A stretch of 64,000 nucleotides of DNA from Muricea muricata (Eukaryota > Cnidaria > Anthozoa > Malacalcyonacea > Plexauridae): contig OY979717.1 in assembly GCA_963855995.1 (NCBI GenBank), positions 32,472,297-32,536,296 of the forward strand, read 5' to 3'. This document shows, in pieces, positions 54,018 to 61,400 of this stretch. The notes beneath the pieces are model-generated. The model saw nothing but the letters and a program-made list of their open reading frames with translations. It made no database searches and was not told where the DNA came from. Each line of letters opens with the position of its first letter. Position 1 is the stretch's first letter. Position numbers and translations under genes: made by a program.

Positions 54018-54036
54018 GCACTGAACTATCGGGCGA
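54018..54036 (+). other. Short 5' leader of the LINE
   Basis: Nineteen bases between the satellite and the ORF1 ATG. An in-frame TGA at 54022-54024 closes the ORF1 frame upstream, so in this copy ORF1 cannot start earlier and no satellite-LINE fusion protein is possible. No promoter motif is recognisable in so short a stretch. If LINE transcription depends on an internal promoter, it would have to lie within ORF1, or the leader has been lost by 5' truncation. Confidence 0.7.
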
Positions 54037-55482
54037 ATGGCGGCTGGTCATGACTCAATAAGCTTAGCAAACAATGTTATGTTTTCTGTTAAATGTCTCA
54101 ACACTCACACTATTAAGTCCTTAAACGACAAAGCTCATTTGATCTGTGAAGGACATCGAATAAAATGGACGCAAGACCTCGATTCACTCAGGCTTTTTAT
54201 CAAAAATGTTGTCGGACTATACGGTAGCTGGAGATCACCTGGTGGTAAGGCGAAGCAATTTAACAGTACAAACGCTGATTTAAGTATGACTTGGTATCCC
54301 GGTAAACAAAATTCTCTGCAATTCCATGGTAAAGATGGTATTTTATTCAGGGATTACCTATTGGAAACACTGAATGCACCGACTACCGACAATCTTACTT
54401 TAAATAACAACAACAACACAAATCGCTTAACTCAAGATGTTGACTGCATTAGTGTAACCTTACAAGATTTGTGTGAAGTTGTTTCAGATAATAATACTAC
54501 ATTTGAAGCATCTCAGCCTGTCCAAGACACATGCGGCTGTGGCAAGTACGAAAATGATATGAAAAAAGTAAAGTTGGACATAAATTTCATACAAAGTCAA
54601 ATTAGCTCGATCAATAACGTTATAGACTCTACCCATAACATTATAGAGCGACTCAGTGATGCGCTGCTTCCAAGCGAACGGGACGGTGGTCTTTATAACA
54701 GCAGAATTGAATCCATCGTTCAGGAGTTCAGCTTAATCATTGATGCGAAGAACAAAGTAATAAAGGACCGAGATAATACCATAAATGAACTTCAAAATAA
54801 GTTGTTGAAGATCGAAGGTGAGAAAGTTTCATTCAGCACGCAAACAAATTGCCTATCGGATTTAAAACTAATTACCGAACTAAATAATCAGGATACATGC
54901 AAATCGAAGAAAGGAAATTTACATGTACGATCACGAACATGTGAGTCGGATAAACATCATTGTGCGGATATACCTAAAGTAAATTCACCTGATCCACCAA
55001 CTAATGTCCAGTGTAATGCCTTCCAACCAGACGAGCTTGAGATTATTACACCAATCCCTGTGCCTGTAATATCCTCCACGGAACCACTATCAAACCCTGC
55101 TTATAAATCAACAGAAAAGTCTGTTAGTGATCGTGATATTATCTGTCTTGGGAATTTGCCCCTGATTGATACAACGAAATCTGATGCATGTCGCAATATT
55201 AAGGAGAGAAAGAAAGGGTATAACAACCATCTTAATAGTCGCATAAATCGCATAAATCGTCAAGTTAAAGAACACCTTGAAGTTCCCCAGTCAGTGAATC
55301 ATTTGGAAACTCCTTTTCACTATCACCGTCCCTGGAACAAACCCCCTTCGATTCCTCGTCGTCCAACTGCAAACAACCACCGGTTTCTGGACAAAAAGAA
55401 ATCACGGAACAGACCATTTCTGTCAGAATTACAAACAGGTGCCCAAGAGCCCTTTTTTCTTCCCCTGATTGGAGGAATGTAA
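54037..55482 (+). CDS. LINE ORF1 protein, coiled-coil, presumed RNA-binding
   Basis: 481 aa. Residues about 10-112 form a compact N-terminal domain with GSWRSPGG (63-70) and a following LSMTWYPGK stretch. I associate this layout with ORF1 of LINEs in cnidarian genomes, but cannot name a domain. An Asn-rich linker (121-129) follows, then a CGCGK motif (166-170) and a heptad-like helical segment at about 171-265, probably a coiled coil for multimerisation. After a Ser/Pro-rich region the C-terminus is basic (RKKGYNNHLN near 391-400, DKKKSRNR near 452-459), suiting nucleic-acid binding. I see no RRM, CCHC knuckle, PHD or esterase motif. The ATG is the first in frame after a TGA at 54022. The known role of LINE ORF1 is to coat the element RNA; that role here is inferred from position and layout. 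The last 200 bases overlap the open ORF2 frame. Confidence 0.85.
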   Translation: MAAGHDSISLANNVMFSVKCLNTHTIKSLNDKAHLICEGHRIKWTQDLDSLRLFIKNVVGLYGSWRSPGGKAKQFNSTNADLSMTWYPGKQNSLQFHGKDGILFRDYLLETLNAPTTDNLTLNNNNNTNRLTQDVDCISVTLQDLCEVVSDNNTTFEASQPVQDTCGCGKYENDMKKVKLDINFIQSQISSINNVIDSTHNIIERLSDALLPSERDGGLYNSRIESIVQEFSLIIDAKNKVIKDRDNTINELQNKLLKIEGEKVSFSTQTNCLSDLKLITELNNQDTCKSKKGNLHVRSRTCESDKHHCADIPKVNSPDPPTNVQCNAFQPDELEIITPIPVPVISSTEPLSNPAYKSTEKSVSDRDIICLGNLPLIDTTKSDACRNIKERKKGYNNHLNSRINRINRQVKEHLEVPQSVNHLETPFHYHRPWNKPPSIPRRPTANNHRFLDKKKSRNRPFLSELQTGAQEPFFLPLIGGM

Positions 55483-55550
55483 GCAATTCAGTCTCTTCAC
55501 ATGGTCGAAATTACTCAACAAATAATCATTTTACCTGTACAAACAAAATA
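55281..55550 (+). other. ORF1/ORF2 overlap and junction, ORF2 frame open without ATG
   Basis: The ORF2 frame is -1 relative to ORF1 and is free of stops from 55281. It overlaps ORF1 for 202 bases to its TAA at 55480-55482, and then continues through the 68-base gap to 55551. Reading every codon, I found no ATG in the ORF2 frame here. A run of six T (55453-55458, within CCCTTTTTTCTT) lies 22 bases before the ORF1 stop and is a possible slippage place, though it is not a canonical -1 heptamer in the ORF1 frame. The ORF1 end is GGAATGTAA, with an ATG abutting the stop in the ORF1 frame. Confidence 0.75.
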
Positions 55551-58349
55551 GTGCGAAACCAAAGGTGTACTAACTTACATAATCTTATTTATGTGCCCTT
55601 GAATAACACAACCCATTATAAAAGCAAACCACTTCCCAACTTTGTACCCCGGCTAACGATAGCAAATACAATGTCACTGGTTCCAAAAGTACTCGAAGTT
55701 GAGGAATTCCTTTTAAGAAATAATGTCGATATTGGCTTCATAACAGAGACTTGGTTAAAAGACGAAATTAGTGATTCTGTAGTAGAAATTCAGGGCTATA
55801 AAATTGTTCGTAGAGACCGTTCGACTCATCAACACGGCGGGGTTTGTGTTTACATCAAAAACGGAATTAAGTTTGAAATACCTGATATGCCACAATGTTG
55901 TGATAATCACGAGGTCCTCTGGTTAAAACTTAAACCGAACCGATTGCCTCGTGGTTTCTGTTGCATAATGATCGCCGTTGTTTACCATCCACCTGGTGCG
56001 GACCACCACTCCTTTATGAATCATCTTTTTGAAAGTATGTCAACGGTAGAATCTCTATATCCTACCTGTGGTTTTATAGTTGCCGGTGATTTTAACCGTG
56101 TCAAACTTGGTAGTTTACAGCGCCATTTTAACCTTAAACAGTTGGTTAAGTCAGCAACTAGAGGCCAAGCTATCCTTGACCTAATACTTACTAATATGGC
56201 TCAGTTTTATTCGCCTCCTACGATTTTTCCACCATTTGGCCTCTCCGACCACAACACGGTTCTAGTAATACCTAAACAAAGAACCCAAGGTCAGTTTACT
56301 AGGAAGTATATTACTACACGAGATATGCGAGAGAGTAATATCAACGCACTTGGCCGGTATTTTAATAACGTCGACTGGTCTATTATAAAAAGTCAACCTA
56401 ATTGTGAAAGTAAACTCTCAACCTTCGAAAATCTCGTAAAAATAGGAATGAACAATATCATGCCTGAAAAACCTAAAAGAGTATATCCAAAGGATTCCCC
56501 TTGGATGACCGTGAAATTGAAGAATTTGATACAACAGCGTCAGAGTGCCTTCCATGCAAACAAACATAGTAACGTTTACAAAGCTCTTCGGAATGCTGTT
56601 AATAGGGAAAGAAAATCTTGTAAAGCCAAATATTATTCTTCGAAAGTTGAAGACTTAAAAGGTACAAATCCTAAGCAATGGTGGAAGGCGATGAAAAAAC
56701 TGAGTGGTCTTTCCAAGAAAAGTAGTACAAATCTTTTGGACGACTTATCTGTCCCTGATCTTGGGGATATGTCGAACCAAGAAATTGCAAACGCAATTAA
56801 TTCTGCTCTATTGGAACCACTTCAAGTTTTCGACACATTTGACCAGTCAACTATGGAACTAGACGTCGAGGATGACGGCGAAGTCTTAGAGGTTTGTGTG
56901 GTTCGTGTATGTCACTTATTACGGCACCTCAATAAGTATAAGTCTCCTGGCCCGGACAATATTCCAAACTGGCTTTTGAAAGAATATGCTGAATTACTAG
57001 CAGACCCCATTACAGATATTCTTAATACCTCTTTTAAAGAACAGAGAGTTCCAATTACCTGGAGGACTGCAAATATTACCCCAATTCCTAAAGTGAGGCT
57101 AGTTACTAATCTAAAAAATGAGCTTCGCCCAATTTCACTTACACCGTGTCTTTCCAAGATGGCTGAAGAATTAATTGTTAACGACTACATAAAACCAGCC
57201 GTCCTGAAAATAATTGATCCTCGCCAATTTGGAACAGTACCTGGCTCCTCTACAGTTACGGCCCTGATTAGTATGTTTCACAAGTGGCTGGGTGACACAG
57301 ATGGAACAGGATCCACTATTCGAGTATTATTATGCGACTACAGCAAAGCGTTCGATTTGATTGACCATCGCCTGCTCGTCAACAAGATAAAACAGCTTGA
57401 TATTCCTAATAGTGTAATAAACTGGGTTATAAGCTTCTTGACATGTAGACTTCAAAGGGTTAAACTGGGATATGATTGCTTCTCTGAATGGGGAGCAGTC
57501 CCCTCGGGTGTGCCTCAGGGAACTAAACTTGGCCCTTGGCTCTTCCTGATTATGATAAATGACTTGTCAGTCTCAGACCCATTCAGCTTCTGGAAATACG
57601 TTGATGATTCGACTGTATCCGAAACTGTTATTAAGGGCAACCCAAGTGAAGTCCAATTGGCAGCCGACCAAATTCATGACTGGTCAAAAGAGAATAAGTT
57701 CCAACTTAACTGTGACAAAACTAAAGAACTCACTATTACTTTTACTCATTCGCATCAGGAAGCCAATCTACCACCTATACATGTTGAAGGCAACCCGATA
57801 AGAACAGTAACCAGTGCCAAGTTATTGGGTGTAACAATAAATTCCAAACTCTCGTGGAATGACCACATTGCAAATCTAGTGGCAAAGGCCTCTCGGAAAC
57901 TATATTTTCTCGTACAATTAAAACGAGCCAAAGTGTCCACTGCGGATATGGTGGCATATTATTGTACATGTATTAGATCCTCCTTAGATTATGCTTGCCA
58001 AGTGTTCCATCACGCGCTACCAAAATACTTGCGTGCAGACCTGGAACGCATCCAAAAGAGAGCAATGCGTTGTATTTTCCCGCACCTGCCATACTCTGCT
58101 GCACTGGTCGAAGCAAATATCAATTCCGTCAATGAGCGACATTGTTACCTCACCGCGAAACTCTTCAAAGAAATTTTAGAGAACCATAATAATAAATTGA
58201 ATCATCTTATCCCAAAAGTTAATGAAACTCCCAGACCCATTTTAAGGAAACAAAGACCACTGAATGTACCACGAGCAAAAACTGATCGCTTCTTTAACTC
58301 CTTTATAGTATCTGGTTGTAGGGCATATAACGACAGTAACAATTTCTAA
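55551..58349 (+). CDS. LINE ORF2: APE endonuclease and reverse transcriptase
   Basis: 932 codons counted from a GTG at 55551; the frame is open back to 55281 (after TGA at 55278-55280) with no ATG before 55671. Endonuclease about 30-240: N39, E66 (ITETW), Y145 (VVYHPPG), D180 and N182 (AGDFNRV), and S232-D233-H234 (GLSDHN), the full APE set. A linker region with WKAMKKLSG precedes the RT, about 450-780: SPGPDNIP (465), RPISLTP (526), motif A CDYSKAFD with D596, motif B SGVPQGTKLGP (652), motif C YVDD (683-686), and KLLGVTI (757). The C-terminal part has LERIQKRAMRCIF (831), usual in CR1/L2/Jockey-type elements. No RNase H domain is seen. It nicks target DNA and copies element RNA from the nick. 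Starting at the ATG at 55671 would delete N39 of the endonuclease, so translation probably begins upstream by frameshift, reinitiation or a non-ATG codon. Confidence 0.9.
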   Translation: MRNQRCTNLHNLIYVPLNNTTHYKSKPLPNFVPRLTIANTMSLVPKVLEVEEFLLRNNVDIGFITETWLKDEISDSVVEIQGYKIVRRDRSTHQHGGVCVYIKNGIKFEIPDMPQCCDNHEVLWLKLKPNRLPRGFCCIMIAVVYHPPGADHHSFMNHLFESMSTVESLYPTCGFIVAGDFNRVKLGSLQRHFNLKQLVKSATRGQAILDLILTNMAQFYSPPTIFPPFGLSDHNTVLVIPKQRTQGQFTRKYITTRDMRESNINALGRYFNNVDWSIIKSQPNCESKLSTFENLVKIGMNNIMPEKPKRVYPKDSPWMTVKLKNLIQQRQSAFHANKHSNVYKALRNAVNRERKSCKAKYYSSKVEDLKGTNPKQWWKAMKKLSGLSKKSSTNLLDDLSVPDLGDMSNQEIANAINSALLEPLQVFDTFDQSTMELDVEDDGEVLEVCVVRVCHLLRHLNKYKSPGPDNIPNWLLKEYAELLADPITDILNTSFKEQRVPITWRTANITPIPKVRLVTNLKNELRPISLTPCLSKMAEELIVNDYIKPAVLKIIDPRQFGTVPGSSTVTALISMFHKWLGDTDGTGSTIRVLLCDYSKAFDLIDHRLLVNKIKQLDIPNSVINWVISFLTCRLQRVKLGYDCFSEWGAVPSGVPQGTKLGPWLFLIMINDLSVSDPFSFWKYVDDSTVSETVIKGNPSEVQLAADQIHDWSKENKFQLNCDKTKELTITFTHSHQEANLPPIHVEGNPIRTVTSAKLLGVTINSKLSWNDHIANLVAKASRKLYFLVQLKRAKVSTADMVAYYCTCIRSSLDYACQVFHHALPKYLRADLERIQKRAMRCIFPHLPYSAALVEANINSVNERHCYLTAKLFKEILENHNNKLNHLIPKVNETPRPILRKQRPLNVPRAKTDRFFNSFIVSGCRAYNDSNNF

Positions 58350-58471
58350 ATAATTCTTAGAGAATTTTATTGTATATATTCTACCTAACATTCTTACTAT
58401 TGTATTATTTATTTTCATGTAAAGTTACGCAATTCAGCTTTTTGTGGCTGCAACGTATTTCTAATAAAACG
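58350..58471 (+). other. LINE 3' UTR
   Basis: About 120 bases between the ORF2 stop and the microsatellite tail, AT-rich, ending in GCAACGTATTTCTAATAAAACG. In LINEs of this type the 3' end is the region recognised by the reverse transcriptase to prime copying; that is family knowledge, not visible here. No long hairpin is obvious by eye. Confidence 0.75.
58463..58468 (+). terminator. Polyadenylation-signal-like AATAAA
   Basis: AATAAA stands four bases before the tetranucleotide tail (CTAATAAAACGATCTATC). It matches the canonical signal, but CR1/L2-like elements end in simple repeats rather than long poly(A), so it may be a conserved 3' end motif and not a working signal. Confidence 0.5.
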
Positions 58472-58494
58472 ATCTATCTATCTATCTATCTATC
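58472..58494 (+). repeat. (TATC)n / (ATCT)n microsatellite tail of the LINE
   Basis: Nearly six units of ATCT run directly into the satellite base sequence TATCCGTCTTAAATC. The satellite target itself contains TATC, so the element end and the target cannot be separated within this stretch. Tetranucleotide tails are a hallmark of several CR1/L2-like LINEs and replace poly(A). Confidence 0.9.
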
Positions 58495-61400
58495 CGTCTT
58501 AAATCAATAACGGCGAAGTTTTAGAGCTTAAAATCAAGTTTTGTGTGCTTATGTTATCGAGTTGAGCGCAATGATATACTACAATAACGGAACAAAAAGA
58601 GACCTTCTAATTGAAAATTTAAGAGCTTACCACGTCCGAAATCATTTTTTCGGGACTCAAACTGTCGAAATTAGCGAAAAAACATGTCAAGATGAGAAAC
58701 CTATAACTTTCTTTAAACCTGAAAAAAATCGTCTTACAATCATCAAAATCGCGTTTTAAGCGCTCTAGAAATGATTTGAGCTTAAAAACTTGTTGTATTT
58801 ACCAACTAATAATTCCTGTCTTAAATCAATAACGGCGACGTTTTAGAGCTTAAAGTCATGCTTTGTGTACTTATTTTATCGAGGGTAGCGCAATGATATC
58901 CTGCAATAACGGAACAAAAAGAGACCTTCTAATTGGAAATTTAAGATCTTACTACGTCCGAAATCATGTTTTCGGCACTCAAACTATCAGGATAAGCGAA
59001 ACAACATGTCAAAATGAGAAACCTATAACTTTCTTTAACCTGAAAAAAAGTTCACTTAGAATCATTAAAATCGCGTTTTAAGAGCTCTAGAAGTGATTTG
59101 AGCTTAAAAACTTGTTTAATTTACCAACTAATAATTGCTGTCTTAAATCAATAACGTGACGTTTTAGAGCGTAAAATCATGTTTTGTGTGCTTATGTTAT
59201 CGAGTTGAGCGCAATGATATACTGCAATCACGGAACAAAAAGAGACCTTTTAATTGGAAATTTAAGATCTTATCACGTCCGAAATCATGTTTTCGGGACT
59301 CAAACCATCGAAAGTAGCGAAATAACATGTCAATATGAGAAACCTATAACTTTCTTTAACCTGAAAAAAATTTTACTTAGAATCATTAAAATCGCGTTTT
59401 AAGCGCTCTAGAAGTTATTTGAGCGGAAAAACTTGTTGAATTTACCAACTAAAAGTATCCGTCTTAAATCAATAACGGCGACGTTTTAGAGCTTAAAATC
59501 ATGTTTTGTGTGCTTATGTTTTCAATTTGAGCATAATGATATACTACAATAACGGAACAAAAAGAGACCTTCTAATTGAAAATTTAAGAGCTTACTACGT
59601 CCGAAATCATGTTTTCGGGACTCAAACTGTCGAAATTAGCGAAATAACATGTCAAGATGAGAAACCTATAACTTTCTTTAAAACTGAAAAAAATCGTCTT
59701 ACAATCATCAAAATCGCGTTTAAAGCGCTCTAGCAATGATTTTAGGTTAAAAACTTGTTGTATTTACCAACTAATAATTCCTGTCTTAAATCAATAACGG
59801 CGACGTTTTAGAGCTTAAAGTCAGGCTTTGTGTACTTATGTTATCCAGGGTAGCGCAATGATATACTGCAATAACGGAACAAAAAGAGACCTTCTAATTG
59901 GAAATTTAAGATCTTACCACGTCCGAAATCATGTTTTCGGCTCTCAAACTATCAAGATAAGCGAAACAACATGTCAAAAGGAGAAACCTATAGCTTTCTT
60001 TAACCTGAAAAAAAGTTTACTTAGAATCATTAAAATCGCGTTTTAAGCGCTCTAGAAGTGATGTGAGCCTAAAAACTTTTTGAATTTACCAACTAAAAGT
60101 ATCCGTCTTAAATCAATAACGGCGACGTTTTAGAGCTTAAAATCAAGTTTTGTGTGCTTATGTTATCGAGTTGAGCGCAATAATATACTACAATAACGGA
60201 ACAAAAAGAGACCTTCTAATTGAAAATTTAAGAGCTTACCACGTCCGAAATCATTTTTTCGGGACTCAAACTGTCGAAATTAGCGAAATAACATGTCAAG
60301 ATGAGAAACCTATAACTTTCTTTAAACCTCAAAAAAATCGTCTTACAATCATCAAAATCGCGTTTTAAGCGCTCTAGAAATGATTTGAGTTTAAAAGCTT
60401 GTTGTATTTACCAACTAATAATTCCTGTCTTAAATCAATAACGGCGACGTTTTAGAGCTTAAAGTCATGCTTTTTGTACTTACGTTATCGAGGGTAGCGC
60501 AATGATATACTGCAATAACGGAACAAAAAGAGACCTTCTAATTGGAAATTTAAGATCTTACCACGTCCGAAATCATGTTTTCGGCACTCAAACCATCAGG
60601 ATAAGCGAAACAACATGTCAAAATGAGAAACCTATAACTTTCTTTAACCTGAAAAAAAGTTTACTTAGAATCATTAAAATCGCGTTTTAAGAGCTCTAGA
60701 AGTGATTTGAGCTTAAAAACTTGTTTAATTTACCAACTAATAATTGCTGTCTTAAATCAATAACGTGACGTTTTAGAGCGTAAAATCATGTTTTGTGTGC
60801 TTATGTTATCGAGTTGAGCGCAATGATATACTACAATAACGGAACAAAAAGAGACCTTCTAATTGGAAATTTAAGATCTTACCACGTCCGAAATCATGTT
60901 TTCGGCACTCAAACCATCGAAATTAGCGAAATAACATGTCAAAATGAGAAACCTATCACTTTCTTTAAACCTGAAAAAAAATCGACCTACAATCATCAAA
61001 ATCGCGTTTTAAGCGCTCTAGAAGTGATTTGAGCTTAAAAACTTGTTGAATATACGAACTAAAAATTGCTGTCTTAAATCAATAACGGCGACGTTTTAGA
61101 GCTTAAAATCATGTTTTGTGTGCTTATGTGATCGAGTTGAGCGCAATGATATACTACAATAACGGAACAAAAACAGACCTTCTAATTGGAAATTTAAGAT
61201 CTTACCACGTCCGAAATCATGTTTTCGGCACTCAAACCATGGAGATAAGCGAAATAAGATATCAAAATTAGAAACCTATAACTTTCTTTAAACCTGAAAA
61301 AAATCGACTTACAATCATTAAAATCGCGTTTTAAGCGCTCTAGAAGTGATTTGAGCGCAAAACTTGTTGAATTTACCAATTAAAAATATCCGTCTTGAAT

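Larger units (their letters stand above)
54018..58492 (+). mobile_element. Non-LTR retrotransposon (LINE), CR1/L2-like, apparently intact
   Basis: A 4,475-bp insertion in the satellite linker, carrying two ORFs in the same orientation as the monomers. ORF1 encodes a coiled-coil protein, and ORF2 an APE-type endonuclease plus reverse transcriptase. It ends in a short 3' UTR with AATAAA and a (TATC)n tail. There are no LTRs, gag-pol, integrase or RNase H. A tetranucleotide 3' tail, APE endonuclease and absent or tiny target duplication fit the CR1/L2 side of the LINEs; clade assignment beyond that is inference. Base composition is less AT-rich than the satellite. The 5' UTR is only 19 bases, so the copy is either full length with a very short leader or trimmed at its 5' end. 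No stop or frameshift interrupts either ORF, implying a young insertion. Confidence 0.93.
51790..60140 (+). repeat. 6-monomer tandem duplication split by the LINE
   Basis: Copy 1 is about 51790-53720. Copy 2 is 53721-60140 with the LINE inserted, so 1,931 bp of satellite per copy once 4,475 bp are removed. Shared rare variants are CTTATTTTATCGAGGG (52464, 58870), CGAAAGTAGCG (52912, 59318), TTTAAAACTG, TTTTAGGTTAAAAAC and GAAGTGATGTGAGCC (53649, 60055). One difference seen is TGTATTAACC in copy 1 against TGTATTTACC in copy 2. The LINE is in the second copy only. Confidence 0.88.

Noticed and set aside
55265..58179. Small open frames on both strands overlapping the LINE ORFs (such as 55265-55486 and 56912-57157 minus, 57559-57801 and 57991-58179 plus)
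   Set aside because: They lie wholly or almost wholly within ORF1 and ORF2, which have full domain support, and have no features of their own.
58350..58471. Host gene or regulatory region in the stretch after ORF2
   Set aside because: It is short, AT-rich, ends in AATAAA and the element tail, and is explained as the LINE 3' UTR.
54018..58492. LTR retrotransposon or endogenous retrovirus
   Set aside because: No terminal repeats, protease, integrase or RNase H are present; the enzyme set is APE endonuclease plus non-LTR reverse transcriptase, with a simple-repeat tail.
54018..58492. Long target-site duplication around the LINE
   Set aside because: Comparison with the uninterrupted linker shows only TA could be duplicated, and that can equally be tail sequence.
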